A DNA stretch of 64,000 nt from JAQBVV01 sp965249205 (GTDB taxonomy: Bacteria; Acidobacteriota; Vicinamibacteria; Vicinamibacterales; UBA2999), in NCBI GenBank assembly GCA_965249205.1, contig CBDFLL010000006.1:1116001-1180000 (forward strand), in the 5' to 3' direction. Shown here piece by piece: positions 1 through 7,993 of this stretch. The notes under the pieces are model-generated. The model was given only the letters and a program-made list of their open reading frames with translations. It was not told the origin of the DNA and did not search any database. Position numbers and translations under genes: made by a program. Positions within the stretch are counted from its first letter, which is position 1. Each line of letters opens with the position of its first letter.

Positions 1-1
1 G

Positions 2-544
2 TGGCAGCGGTCATGGGGGGACACTTCAATTCTCGGCCGCTGGTTTGCCCAAGCACTCGATGCCGTCGTGCCTCGCATGAATCCAACAGCACGAGTGCTC
101 TGTTTCTGCGACGACGAAAGCTACCCAGTGTTCTACCCGGAATTGTATCGACGGTTCGACACGATGGCGTCACTGATCTGGGACAAGGGCGGTATTGGTA
201 TGGGTTCTGAGTGGAGGCATGGTCACGAACTGATCGTGTCGGCACGATGGAAGGATAGCGCGTGGTACGGCGGTGCAAAACTGTCGGACGTGCTGCGCGT
301 AAAGAACGTGCCGTCATCCTTGCGTAGCCATCCAGTTGATAAGCCGACCGATCTGTTACGTCAACTACTGAAGCCGACGACCCAAGACGGCGATGTGGTG
401 TTGGACCCGTTCATGGGGGGCGGCTCAGTGCTGTGTGCTGCGCGCCTTGAGAACAGAGCTGCGATCGGTATCGAGATCGAAGAACGCTATTGCGAGATCG
501 CGGCCAGGCGCTTGGAGCAACGCATTCTGGACATCGGCGCATGA
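2..544 (+). CDS. DNA methyltransferase, C-terminal part (cut by window edge)
   Basis: The frame is open from base 2 without a start, so the N-terminal part lies outside the window; 180 residues are visible. The AdoMet-binding motif DPFMGGGSV (about visible residue 135) follows a KPTDLL segment. This is the late position of motif I typical of beta-class N4-cytosine/N6-adenine methyltransferases, so motif IV should lie upstream of the window. The stop overlaps the ATG of the next methyltransferase (ATGA), which implies translational coupling. In a phage early region it probably guards phage DNA against restriction. The target base cannot be read from the sequence. Confidence 0.85.
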   Translation, partial: WQRSWGDTSILGRWFAQALDAVVPRMNPTARVLCFCDDESYPVFYPELYRRFDTMASLIWDKGGIGMGSEWRHGHELIVSARWKDSAWYGGAKLSDVLRVKNVPSSLRSHPVDKPTDLLRQLLKPTTQDGDVVLDPFMGGGSVLCAARLENRAAIGIEIEERYCEIAARRLEQRILDIGA

Positions 545-1692
545 CGAGTCGCCTCCTCACCGGCGACTGCCTCGACGTGCTCGCCACGCTCGAGTCCGCC
601 AGCATCGACGCCTGCGCAACAGATCCACCCTACGGCATCGGGTTTCTGGGGCGTGAGTGGGACACGTTCGCCCCGTCGGTCGTCGCACAGCACCGCACGC
701 ACATGGACACGAACGCCCTCACCCACCCGAACCCCAACATGGTCGGGCGCGGACACTGGTGTGGAGGGGCGGCGGTCGAGTATGACCGCTCAGCGGCGGC
801 GAATCGACGGTTTCACGCGTGGACACACGCCTGGGCGTCTGCGGTCCTGCGCGTGCTCAAGCCTGGGGGGTACCTCTTGGTCTGCATGAGCCCCCGCACC
901 GCGCATCGTGTGGTCCTGGGCGTTGAGGACGCGGGCTTTGAGATCCGGGACCAGCTCCTGTGGCTCCATGGCAAAGGGGTGCCGAAGTCGATGTGGCTGG
1001 ATGCGGACAAGACCGTCGGCACCGCGCTCAAGCCGATGTATGAACCGATCCTGCTGGCGCGCGCCCCGTGTCAGGGCACGACGCTCGCGTGTCACGCCGC
1101 GCACGGGACGAGTGGGCTGCATATTGACGACTGTCGTACCGAGGGGCACCGCTGGCCCCCCAACGTGGCCCTGGATGAAGACGTGGCCACCGACCTTGAC
1201 GTCCAGGTGGGCCATGCCGTCTCGCGTTTCTTCTACTGCCCCAAAACGTCAACGGCGGAACGCGAGGCCGGCTGCGACCACCTCCCGCTGAAAACCGCCG
1301 GCGAGCTGACAGGCGGGCGGAAGGCGGGCTCAGCGGGGCTGAACAACCCTCGCGCCGGAGCGGGTCGCACGTCCCAGGGGCGGCGCAACCATCATCCGAC
1401 CGTGAAGCCCGTGGCGCTCATGCGCTGGCTCGTGCGCCTCGTCACGCCGCCCGGTGGCCTCGTGCTCGACCCCTTTACTGGCTCGGGTACGACCGGGATC
1501 GCCTGCGTCCATGAGCAGATGCGTTTCCTCGGCATGGAGCGCGAGGCCGAGTACGTCCGGATCGCCGAGGCGCGGATCGGGGCGGCCATGGCGCAGTTCC
1601 AGACCGGCGGACCGCTCTTCGCGGCGCTCGACACGCCCGACACGCCCGGTGCACTCAGCCTCGTCCCAGCGGAGCCCACGCCATGCGCGTGA
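541..1692 (+). CDS. DNA N6-adenine/N4-cytosine methyltransferase
   Basis: A 383-residue complete methyltransferase. The catalytic motif DPPYGIG lies at about residue 28 and the AdoMet motif LDPFTGSGTTG at about residue 310. This IV-before-I order defines the beta class. Between them is a long variable segment with a KTSTAERE/NHHPTVKP region of the kind found in phage orphan methylases. I chose the ATG at 541, which overlaps the previous stop, over an upstream in-frame ATG at 490, because MTSRLLTGDCLDVL is the usual N-terminus of the family. No cognate nuclease is adjacent, so an orphan protective or regulatory role is likely. Confidence 0.9.
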   Translation: MTSRLLTGDCLDVLATLESASIDACATDPPYGIGFLGREWDTFAPSVVAQHRTHMDTNALTHPNPNMVGRGHWCGGAAVEYDRSAAANRRFHAWTHAWASAVLRVLKPGGYLLVCMSPRTAHRVVLGVEDAGFEIRDQLLWLHGKGVPKSMWLDADKTVGTALKPMYEPILLARAPCQGTTLACHAAHGTSGLHIDDCRTEGHRWPPNVALDEDVATDLDVQVGHAVSRFFYCPKTSTAEREAGCDHLPLKTAGELTGGRKAGSAGLNNPRAGAGRTSQGRRNHHPTVKPVALMRWLVRLVTPPGGLVLDPFTGSGTTGIACVHEQMRFLGMEREAEYVRIAEARIGAAMAQFQTGGPLFAALDTPDTPGALSLVPAEPTPCA

Positions 1693-1904
1693 CCCCGGCC
1701 AGCCACCGCCCCGAGGCCCTGCTGTACGGGACGCCCGTCACGCCGCCGGCCAGCACGGACAGCTGGTGGGTCGGGCACCCACGGGAAGGGTTTACGGCCG
1801 AGGCCCAGGCGCGGTCAGCGGCGATGTCGGCGCGGGATCGGGGGCCAGGTCGGCGTCCTGGCGGTCGGCGTGCCCCGGATACGCGCCTGGAGGTCGCGTG
1901 CTGA
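1683..1904 (+). CDS. Small phage protein, unknown function
   Basis: A 73-residue ORF starting 10 bases inside the preceding methyltransferase gene, as is common in tightly packed phage operons. It contains a DSWWVGHPREGF segment followed by an arginine-rich tail. I do not recognise a family. Support comes from the overlap with both neighbours and the lack of a better frame here. Confidence 0.5.
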   Translation: MRVTPASHRPEALLYGTPVTPPASTDSWWVGHPREGFTAEAQARSAAMSARDRGPGRRPGGRRAPDTRLEVAC

Positions 1905-2005
1905 CGTCGCGCGGGCGGGTCCTCGCGTGTGTCGTGGGCGCCGTGTATATCGTCGGACTCTGGAGCATGGCGCTCACGCTGGTCTGGCTGGCGCTGACAC
2001 CGTGA
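1898..2005 (+). CDS. Short single-pass membrane peptide
   Basis: A GTG-started 35-residue ORF overlapping the previous stop by 7 bases. After MLTSRGR it is almost wholly hydrophobic (residues 8-33), giving one predicted transmembrane helix with a basic N-terminus. No family is recognised. It could be a phage membrane peptide (exclusion or signalling), or not a gene at all. The overlap chain with its neighbours is the main support. Confidence 0.35.
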   Translation: MLTSRGRVLACVVGAVYIVGLWSMALTLVWLALTP

Positions 2006-2133
2006 CCGTGACTGGGAGGCACCGAAGCAGGCGAGAGGCGATGCGGTTACTCGCCCGCGACCTGGCCGGCGGCGACGAACGGTTCGATAGCCAGGATGTC
2101 CGCCACGGCGCGGGTCTATTGTCAGATGCATAA
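2002..2133 (+). CDS. Possible short phage ORF
   Basis: A GTG-started 43-residue ORF overlapping the stop of the preceding membrane peptide, with a basic N-terminus and an acidic C-terminal half. It overlaps the following HTH gene in another frame. Nothing identifies a function; it is listed because it continues the chain of overlapping small genes. Confidence 0.2.
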   Translation: MTVTGRHRSRREAMRLLARDLAGGDERFDSQDVRHGAGLLSDA

Positions 2134-2395
2134 TGCACACGGAGGCGCGCGCTGCCGCACGGGACGTCGGGCCGAGCCCCGCATCCGAGACCTGCGCACG
2201 CATCCCCGCTCCCACGTGTCCCTGTGCGTGGCCGCCGAGTTCCTCGGGCTCGACGCGCGGACCGTGGTCGCCCGCATCGACGCGGGGCGGCTCACGGCCT
2301 TTCGTGATGGCAAGGCCTGGCGCATCAGCGTCGCCGCGTTGGCCGCCTACGATGCCGAGCGGCGGGCGGGGAGTGGGCTAACGCTGTGTATATGA
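2096..2395 (+). CDS. Excisionase-type helix-turn-helix protein
   Basis: A 99-residue protein whose residues 40-90 match the HTH_17/excisionase pattern: VSLCVAAEFLGLDARTV, then a GRLTAFRDGKAWRI beta-wing and an ALAAYDAER helix. Such proteins bind DNA as small winged helices and act as excisionases or regulators. About 40 residues precede the domain, so the true start may be further downstream. No integrase gene is adjacent, so regulator is as likely as Xis. Confidence 0.7.
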   Translation: MSATARVYCQMHNAHGGARCRTGRRAEPRIRDLRTHPRSHVSLCVAAEFLGLDARTVVARIDAGRLTAFRDGKAWRISVAALAAYDAERRAGSGLTLCI

Positions 2396-2487
2396 GCGAG
2401 CTGGCGAAGTCGCTGTTGCACCGCTGCACTGGACGGGTGATGTCTTCGCTTCGTTTTCAAAAATCTTCGAGCACCATCGCTATTTAG

Positions 2488-2515
2488 TTGACTTAGGTGG
2501 CTGGTCCACTATGAT
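2488..2515 (+). promoter_or_regulatory. Promoter of hicAB
   Basis: TTGACT (2488-2493), a 16-base spacer and TATGAT (2510-2515) form a good sigma-70-type promoter in a locally AT-rich stretch, about 40 bases before the hicA start. Confidence 0.6.
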
Positions 2516-2524
2516 GACCTCATG

Positions 2525-2541
2525 GATTCATCAGATGAATC
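2525..2541. promoter_or_regulatory. Palindromic operator candidate for HicB
   Basis: GATTCATC-A-GATGAATC is a perfect palindrome just downstream of the -10 box and before hicA. This is where an autoregulating antitoxin would bind. The half site CAGATGAATCAA recurs at about 2995, just past hicB. Confidence 0.6.
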
Positions 2542-2556
2542 AAACGAGGCGCAGTC

Positions 2557-2742
2557 GTGAAGGTGCGCGATGTCCTTCGTCGGTTGAGAGCGGACGGATG
2601 GGTGCGGGTGACGCAGGAGGGGAGTCATCGGCAGTTCACGCATCCCGTGAAGCGGGGCCGCGTCACGGTGGCGGGTCATGCGTCGGCGGAGATGAAGCCG
2701 AAAACCCTCAACAGTGTGTGGAGACAGGCAGGTCTAAAATGA
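2557..2742 (+). CDS. hicA: HicA-type mRNA interferase toxin
   Basis: 61 residues, the usual size of HicA. It shows the family layout KVRDVLRRLRADGW, then GSHRQFTHP with the catalytic histidine in the G-S-H segment, then VTVAGHA and the ending NSVWRQAGL. HicA has a double-stranded RNA-binding fold and cleaves mRNA in the cytoplasm when not bound by HicB. The stop overlaps the hicB start (ATGA), the standard arrangement. The module has its own promoter and palindrome and probably stabilises the prophage or acts in defence. Confidence 0.9.
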   Translation: MKVRDVLRRLRADGWVRVTQEGSHRQFTHPVKRGRVTVAGHASAEMKPKTLNSVWRQAGLK

Positions 2743-2954
2743 GCGACATGCGATATGCCGTGGTCATCGAGCGGGACGACACTGGGGTCAGCGCCTTCGT
2801 GCCTGACCTGCCAGGATGCGTGGCGGCCGGTAAGACAGTCGACGAGGTGCTGGCGCTGATGCAGGGCGCCATCCGACTGCACGTCGCCGGCCTGCGCGAA
2901 GATGGGCAGCCGGTGCCGGCACCGAGTTCCGAAGTCGACTACGTCGAGGCCTGA
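2739..2954 (+). CDS. hicB: HicB-type antitoxin
   Basis: 71 residues matching the partial RNase H fold of HicB: MRYAVVIERDDTGVSAFVPDLPG, then a TVDEVLALMQGAI helix, and an acidic C-terminus. It would bind HicA and block it. There is no C-terminal DNA-binding domain (short HicB form), so repression at the palindrome at 2525 would have to come from the HicAB complex or another regulator. Confidence 0.9.
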   Translation: MSDMRYAVVIERDDTGVSAFVPDLPGCVAAGKTVDEVLALMQGAIRLHVAGLREDGQPVPAPSSEVDYVEA

Positions 2955-3087
2955 GCGGTGTGCATGGTCGACCTTGTCTGCCGTCGAGTTGTTCAGATGA
3001 ATCAAGCAGAGTCGGCCACGCAAACGGCCGCGTTGACGTGGGTCACAGCGGCATTGTCCGTGCTCGAGGCGCGGGCGAGAGGAGGAC

Positions 3088-3765
3088 ATGATGGCAGCGA
3101 AACGATGGGCCTACAGTTGGTCCGGCGTCACGGGTTCGGTCGATGCACTGAGCGCCGCCAGGGCGCGCAAGTTGATTCGAGAGAAGCACCAACTGAAGTG
3201 GGTGCCGAACGGGGCCAAGGTGGTCCGCATGGACGGGACGGCCTACACACCTTCGGTTACGGAGCCAGCGCAGCCGACAGCGGCGGTTTCTCAACCGGAT
3301 CTCAGTCAACAGATCGCCACGGCGGTCTCGACGGCGCAGGTGGGCCGCTGCTGCCCGTCCTGTCATCGGGCCTACCCTAAACCCAAGGCGGTGAAGGTGG
3401 TCGCTGCGGTCGATTTGGCGACGCTGTCACAGAAGGAACTGTTCGCGTACTACAAGCGCACGGCACCGGTAGAAGACGTGCGGTTCATGCTTCGCGTGAC
3501 CCTGTCCGATGGTCTGCGCGAGCGAGTACAGGCACTGGCCGATGCGGCACCAACGATGACTCGGACCAATGTCTACAAGGCGCTGGTGCTTCTGCAGGCC
3601 GCGTGGCGCGGCGAACGGAACGCCGCCGACCGCGCTGCTGGCGTGCCCGCGATCGGCGCGGTGGTGGTGTTACCCCCCTCTCTTCCGGCGCGCAAGAAGG
3701 CGAAACCGACGACGGGCAAGGTGCTGATCAATCAAACACAGGAGGAGCGATGTCACACAATTTAG
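3088..3765 (+). CDS. Phage protein with a CxxC zinc knuckle, unknown function
   Basis: 225 residues after a strong GAGGAGG Shine-Dalgarno, starting with two consecutive ATGs. The N-terminal 50 residues look like a small basic domain. A CCPSCHRAYPKP motif sits near residue 88. The central part (110-170) is helical, and the C-terminus is basic and proline-rich. No family is recognised. It overlaps the next gene by 16 bases. The CxxC pair and basic charge suggest nucleic-acid binding, which is inference only. Confidence 0.6.
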   Translation: MMAAKRWAYSWSGVTGSVDALSAARARKLIREKHQLKWVPNGAKVVRMDGTAYTPSVTEPAQPTAAVSQPDLSQQIATAVSTAQVGRCCPSCHRAYPKPKAVKVVAAVDLATLSQKELFAYYKRTAPVEDVRFMLRVTLSDGLRERVQALADAAPTMTRTNVYKALVLLQAAWRGERNAADRAAGVPAIGAVVVLPPSLPARKKAKPTTGKVLINQTQEERCHTI

Positions 3766-4751
3766 CGGAGATCGGTGGGCGCGTTGCGATGGCGTATCAA
3801 GGTGAGACGCCGTGGCATGCGTTAGGGACACGGCTGCCGGAGGGCATCCACAGCATCGAAGCAGGCCTTGACGCGGCCTCGCTGAACTGGCGCGTGGGTC
3901 TGCGGTCGCTGTGTCTTGAGGACGGGACGACGGTGCCGATGAAGCGCGCGGTGCAGCGCGAGAGCGACGGCGAGGTGTTGAGCGTCGTGTCGGAGTGGTA
4001 TCAGCCCATCCAGTACCAGGACGCGTTTGGCGTCTTTCAGCCGGCGGTCGACGAGTTCGGGCTGACGGTGGAGGCGGCCGGTGCGCTCGGCAAGGGTGAG
4101 AAGGCATGGATGCTCTTCAAGCTGCCGGCGACCATGGCGCCGGTGCCCGGCGACGAGGTACGGGGCTACGGCGTGGCGATTACCGGCCACGACGGGAGGA
4201 CGCTCTACGAGTTCCGGCCGACGCCGGTGCGTGTGGTCTGCCAGAACACTCTTGACGCCGCAGTCGGCCACGGTGGTCGGAAGGGTCGCATCTTCGGTAT
4301 TCCGCACGTCGGCAACGATGTCGCGGCGCAGGTCGATGGCGCGAAAACGCTCGTGACCAACGTGCTGGCGGCGATGCAGGCGACGGGGGAGACGTTTACG
4401 AAGATGGCGCGGACGCGCATGACCGCAGCGGAGGTGGTCGCGTTCATCGAGACCGTGTTCCCGTCGGCGGACAACGGCGACGTCAGCACACCACTGGCGA
4501 CGAAGCGGAAGACCGTGTCCGAGCTGGTGTTTGCGGGCGTGGGCGCGGAATTGGCGATGTCCGAGACGAACGGTGAGCCGAATCCGTGGGCCTGCTACAA
4601 CGCGGTCACGGAGTACTTTGACCACGTGGCGCCTCGGTCTGCGGCGTCGGCGAAGTCCACGCGGAGCCGCAACGTGTCGGCGTTGTTCGGGGCGTCATCC
4701 GAGGTGAAACGTCTGGCGTTGCTGCAAGCGGAGCGGCTGGTCGCGGCGTGA
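3750..4751 (+). CDS. DUF932 (phage/plasmid-like) protein
   Basis: 333 residues starting at an ATG directly behind GGAGGAG. It has the family hallmarks MAYQGETPWHALGTRLP at the N-terminus, VVSEWYQPIQYQDAF at about residue 80, RPTPVRVVCQNTLDAA mid-protein and the helical C-terminal ALLQAERLVA. This is the DUF932/TIGR03299 family carried by phages and plasmids. Its biochemical role is not established. An in-frame ATG further upstream lies inside the previous gene and was not used. Confidence 0.85.
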   Translation: MSHNLAEIGGRVAMAYQGETPWHALGTRLPEGIHSIEAGLDAASLNWRVGLRSLCLEDGTTVPMKRAVQRESDGEVLSVVSEWYQPIQYQDAFGVFQPAVDEFGLTVEAAGALGKGEKAWMLFKLPATMAPVPGDEVRGYGVAITGHDGRTLYEFRPTPVRVVCQNTLDAAVGHGGRKGRIFGIPHVGNDVAAQVDGAKTLVTNVLAAMQATGETFTKMARTRMTAAEVVAFIETVFPSADNGDVSTPLATKRKTVSELVFAGVGAELAMSETNGEPNPWACYNAVTEYFDHVAPRSAASAKSTRSRNVSALFGASSEVKRLALLQAERLVAA

Positions 4752-5092
4752 TGGCGACCTACTCCTGCTACGTGCGCGGGTGCCGCGATGATTCGGTGCT
4801 CGGTGCTCGGCACAAGCTGTTCGGGTGTGTCGATGCGTGTGCGGGGCACGACCCCATCACGCACGGGATGGCCCTTCCGCTCGGGGATGCCGCAGGTGCC
4901 CTTGTTGAGCCTGAACAGCCCGCGCCGGAGACGCCATCCGACCCGAATGCCCTGATTGTCGAGGTGCTGCGGAACGCGATGCAATTGCTGTTGGGCGCAC
5001 AAGACGCGCCGCCGGAGGGCGGCACGAAAGCGAGGCTGCGGAGGCCAGTGCCCATTATTCCCCCGAGTGGCACGACCGCACGGGCGTTCTAG
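4751..5092 (+). CDS. Small cysteine-containing phage protein, unknown
   Basis: 113 residues, with the ATG immediately after the DUF932 stop codon overlap. The N-terminal 40 residues hold five cysteines (YSCYVRGC, FGCVDACAGH), suggesting a metal-binding knuckle. The C-terminus is proline- and alanine-rich. No family is recognised. Confidence 0.5.
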   Translation: MATYSCYVRGCRDDSVLGARHKLFGCVDACAGHDPITHGMALPLGDAAGALVEPEQPAPETPSDPNALIVEVLRNAMQLLLGAQDAPPEGGTKARLRRPVPIIPPSGTTARAF

Positions 5093-5169
5093 GGTGGAGG
5101 TGCGAGATGTTTGCTCAGAAAACAAGGCTACTGGGCCGAACCCGCGTGACTTAATTGTTCAGACCAACT

Positions 5170-5439
5170 ATGCTTGCCGCCATGGCGCGAAAGAAGCCGT
5201 CGGGTCGTGGTGGGAGGCGAGCCCGGGCCGGTCGTCCGACATTGTTTGAGGGAAAGCGCCTCAAACTCGCCGTCACGGTGACGGAGGAGGCCTACGCGCT
5301 GGTGAAGGAGGAGCGAGCCAGGCTTGAGCCGGAGCATGGGACCTCGGCCACAGACGGAGCGGCGACAGAGAGCTTGATTCGCAAGGGGGCCATGCCACAC
5401 GCGCTCGCTGCCCAGCAGGCCAAGAAGGGGGCGCGCTGA
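5170..5439 (+). CDS. Small basic protein, possible ribbon-helix-helix type
   Basis: 89 residues from ATG 5170, or 85 from ATG 5182, which gives the more natural start MARKKPSGRGGRRARAGRP. A basic N-terminal tail precedes KRLKLAVTVTEEAYALVKEE, a strand-helix pattern like MetJ/Arc DNA-binding proteins. The stop overlaps the next ATG by one base. Function is unproven. Confidence 0.5.
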   Translation: MLAAMARKKPSGRGGRRARAGRPTLFEGKRLKLAVTVTEEAYALVKEERARLEPEHGTSATDGAATESLIRKGAMPHALAAQQAKKGAR

Positions 5440-5852
5440 TGCAGACGGTGCTCTATTCGGCCGGCTACCAACGTCTCGATCTCGCGGCGTTTGTGGCCTT
5501 CGTGCAGCGAGAGGACCTCACGGTGGCGGACGTCCGGCTGAAGCCGGTCAGCCGCAATTTCAAATGGAACAAGAACGCCCTGACCACGCTGTTGGGTGAC
5601 CGCTACGTGTGGATCGAGGAGTTGGGGAACCTGAACTACAAGGGCGGGCCGATCGTGCTCAAGGACGAGGCGACGGGCATGGCGACGTTGTGGACGTTGC
5701 TGAACCGTGAGCAGCCGGTGGTGGTGCTGTGTGTGTGCGCCGACCCGGCGATTTGCCATCGGACGGTGGTGACCACGCAGCTCGAGGCCGCGGGAGTTCG
5801 TGTGCTCCCACTGCCGCCGCTCGTTCCCGCCGAGGCGCCGATGCTCTTCTGA
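5439..5852 (+). CDS. DUF488 family protein
   Basis: 137 residues with the DUF488 pattern: YSAGYQRLDLAAFVAF at the N-terminus, DVRLKPVSRNFKWNKNAL, then ELGNLNY, and near the C-terminus LCVCADPAICHR. These conserved Asp-Arg and Cys residues are diagnostic of the family. Its activity is uncharacterised, although it occurs near DNA modification and phage genes. The overlap with the previous gene indicates one operon. Confidence 0.85.
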   Translation: MQTVLYSAGYQRLDLAAFVAFVQREDLTVADVRLKPVSRNFKWNKNALTTLLGDRYVWIEELGNLNYKGGPIVLKDEATGMATLWTLLNREQPVVVLCVCADPAICHRTVVTTQLEAAGVRVLPLPPLVPAEAPMLF

Positions 5853-5981
5853 TGCCCATGAGCGCGATTGCTCGTTTTCGTCCTATAGATCGATCTCGGT
5901 CCTCCGATGGTCGTCACGGACCCGCTAGGCAGTCTCACATCATGAAATAATGTTCACAGGTTCGAGACAGCTCTGGTAGGG

Positions 5982-7325
5982 TTGATCAGATCGACCGTGT
6001 TCATCGGCAGCATCAACCAGGATCTCAGGGGACTTCTTGCCGAGCTCGCGCCACGCTGGCGGGGTCGCCGTGTCTTCGTCGGCTGTTCCGGAAACTTCAC
6101 CGTCGAGCGCATCCTCGCCCATGAGGGTGTGACCGCCCTCCACGGCAACGACGTCAGCTTGTATTCGTGCGTCGTTGGTCACTACTTGGCGGGGAACCCC
6201 TGCCAGGTGGGCCTCAAGACCGACAGCGAGTACTCGTGGATGGAGCCCTACCTGTCCCCCGGGCCTTCGCTCATCGCCCACCTGCTGCTCACCATGGAAT
6301 ACGTGAAGTTCACCGGCCGTGGTGAGGCGTACCACCGCCGGATGGCGGCCGCCTATGAGCAGGCCTGGCCGGCGCTGCACGCGAAGACGGTGACGCGGGT
6401 GGAGACGGCGCTCGCCGACCTGCGTCTCGAGTCGTTCTTTGCGGGCGACGTGATCGACTTCGTGCGCGCGATTCCCCGGGACGCGGTGTGCATCAGCTTT
6501 CCGCCCACCTACCGCGAAGGGTACGAAAGACTCTACGCACAGTTCTCGGACATCTTCGAGTGGACGCCGCCCGAGTACGTGACGTTCGACACGGACCGCT
6601 TCGCCGAGCTGACGGCGCTCATGCAGGAGAAGGCGTCGTGGGTGACGCTGCGGGACGAGGCGGTGGAGGATCTCGAGCCGTCGTGCATCGGGTCGTTTCA
6701 GCCGACGCCACGCGCCAAGACGGTCTACGTGTACGCGGGGGAGGGCCGCGCTCGCGTCAGCATCCCGGCACAAACGATCGACGCGGTGCCGATGGGTCGC
6801 TTGAACGGGGTGGGCGAGGGTCCACTCCGACTCGTGACGCTCACGGCCGGGCAGATGAACTCGCTCCGGAGCCAATACCTGGCGGTCGGGATTGCGCCGG
6901 CGGCCGTGCAGGTGAACGTCGGGATCGTGTGGGGCGAGAAGCTTGTTGGCGCCTGCGGCTTCACGCATCCAGCGGTGCTCGGGAGTGGGTGGTGTGACAT
7001 CTACGTCATGACGGACCTGGCGGTGCGGCCGACCGTCTATGGCCGGCTGTCGAAGCTCGTGCTCGCGGCGATGCTCTCGACGGACATGAAAGCCGTGCTG
7101 GAGCAGGCCATGAATCGGCGGGTCGACACGCTTGGGACCACCGCATTCACGCGGAAGCCGGTGAGCATGAAGTATCGCGGACTGTTCCGTCTCCACAACA
7201 GGAAAAAGGACGGCAGGGCGCTCAACTACGTGGCGCAGACCGGTCGATGGGATGTCGCTGGTGCACTGGCGTGGTGGGAGACGCAGCACGGGTCGGCGCG
7301 GTGCGGGCGGGCAGCACGTGCCTGA
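5982..7325 (+). CDS. Putative phage DNA-modification protein (methyltransferase-like plus Mom/GNAT-like)
   Basis: About 447 residues. The N-terminal half has a glycine motif FVGCSGNFTVERIL (about residue 33) and ISFPPTYREGYE (about residue 168), which resemble motifs I and IV of amino-methyltransferases with the DPPY core altered to SFPPTY. The family is known from phages as putative antirestriction adenine methyltransferases. The C-terminal third (GIVWGEKLVGACGFTH, then SKLVLAAMLSTDM, then TTAFTRKPVSMKYRG) looks like a GNAT or Mom-type modification domain. A TTG start is assumed; GTG at 5997 is an alternative. A ParB-like gene follows at 8.0 kb. Confidence 0.65.
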   Translation: MIRSTVFIGSINQDLRGLLAELAPRWRGRRVFVGCSGNFTVERILAHEGVTALHGNDVSLYSCVVGHYLAGNPCQVGLKTDSEYSWMEPYLSPGPSLIAHLLLTMEYVKFTGRGEAYHRRMAAAYEQAWPALHAKTVTRVETALADLRLESFFAGDVIDFVRAIPRDAVCISFPPTYREGYERLYAQFSDIFEWTPPEYVTFDTDRFAELTALMQEKASWVTLRDEAVEDLEPSCIGSFQPTPRAKTVYVYAGEGRARVSIPAQTIDAVPMGRLNGVGEGPLRLVTLTAGQMNSLRSQYLAVGIAPAAVQVNVGIVWGEKLVGACGFTHPAVLGSGWCDIYVMTDLAVRPTVYGRLSKLVLAAMLSTDMKAVLEQAMNRRVDTLGTTAFTRKPVSMKYRGLFRLHNRKKDGRALNYVAQTGRWDVAGALAWWETQHGSARCGRAARA

Positions 7326-7341
7326 CAACGGGGCCTCGGCT

Positions 7342-7388
7342 CCTGACTGTTCCACGTACCACCGCTAAATCGACATAACCGACATAGT
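7342..7388 (+). repeat. 47 bp repeat, copy 1
   Basis: This stretch, starting CCTGACTGTTCCACGT, recurs with few changes and in the same orientation at 40419-40467. It resembles the terminal region of an insertion sequence left behind after loss of the element (possibly IS21-like, unproven). It begins 17 bases after the stop of the preceding gene. Confidence 0.6.
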
Positions 7389-7430
7389 CGCTACCGCGTT
7401 CTGATCGGGTGGGCGCATCCTCACCCATGG

Positions 7431-7446
7431 GTACTCGATCGAGTAC
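7431..7446. promoter_or_regulatory. 16 bp perfect palindrome
   Basis: GTACTCGATCGAGTAC is a perfect palindrome in the non-coding stretch between the modification gene and the tRNA-like structures. It could be a repressor operator. No matching second copy was seen. Confidence 0.35.
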
Positions 7447-7590
7447 TCGGGACAGCAGCCGGTGAGCGGGGCGGGGGCCAGCCGCTGGGAACACAGGGCG
7501 ACCCCGGCCTGTGAGGGCTGGTGCCCGTCCCGTCACGGTGGCTCGCTGGTGCGCTGGCGCGGTGCGTGCGGGCAGCACGCGCCTGACGAC

Positions 7591-7663
7591 GCGGAGGAAG
7601 CATTGCCGGTGATGCAGCCGCGACCCGCGGTGCAATGTGGTTCAAGTCCATGCCTCCGCTCCA
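7591..7663 (+). tRNA. Degenerate tRNA-like structure
   Basis: A perfect 7 bp acceptor stem (GCGGAGG with CCTCCGC), a 4 bp D stem (GCAT/ATGC) with an 8-base loop, a T arm with loop TTCAAGT and an encoded CCA end fit a tRNA. The anticodon arm is poor: only three or four pairs form and position 33 is not T. The variable region is two or three bases. It is either a decayed phage tRNA or a tRNA mimic, and no anticodon can be assigned. Confidence 0.45.
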
Positions 7664-7693
7664 CGTTCGGCGGTGTGCACGACGGAACTGACG

Positions 7694-7744
7694 CCAGGCC
7701 CAGAACCTGGGGGTCGCCGGTTCGAGTCCGGCCAGGGCAACCCA
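7694..7744 (+). other. tRNA-like 3' half
   Basis: A perfect 5 bp anticodon stem (CCAGG/CCTGG) with loop CCCAGAA, a 5-base variable region and a perfect T arm (GCCGG, TTCGAGT, CCGGC) are followed by CAGGGCAACCCA. No matching 5' acceptor strand is found upstream. It therefore looks like the 3' half of a tRNA, as at phage attachment sites, or a decayed tandem tRNA. Confidence 0.4.
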
Positions 7745-7761
7745 CGAAGGAGAAGGACACG

Positions 7762-7959
7762 ATGGCGATACCGATGATCGACTTGGGCATACGGCACCTC
7801 ACGCTCGGGCAGATGCGCAAGCTCGACGTGGCGCAGTTGCGGGAGCAGACCTCGATGGTGATGGACAGCGAGAACAAGCCGGCGGTGGTGGTGTTGCCGG
7901 TGCCGGTGTTCGTGGAAATGCAGGCCGCGATGGACGCGCAGGGCCAGGCGGGGACGTGA
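7762..7959 (+). CDS. Small protein with antitoxin-like fold
   Basis: 65 residues with a GAAGGAGAAGG ribosome site 5 bases before the ATG. The segment LTLGQMRKLDVAQLRE, then VVLPVPVFVEMQAAMD, resembles the Phd/prevent-host-death type strand-helix arrangement. The match is loose and no toxin is adjacent. It lies between the tRNA-like structures and the ParB-like gene. Confidence 0.5.
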   Translation: MAIPMIDLGIRHLTLGQMRKLDVAQLREQTSMVMDSENKPAVVVLPVPVFVEMQAAMDAQGQAGT

Positions 7960-7993
7960 ACACGCAGATCGCGCCCGAGGCGTGTCGTTCCGA

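Noticed and set aside
7591..7744. Two functional tRNA genes
   Set aside because: The first lacks a normal anticodon arm and the second lacks a 5' half, so they are listed as tRNA-like only.
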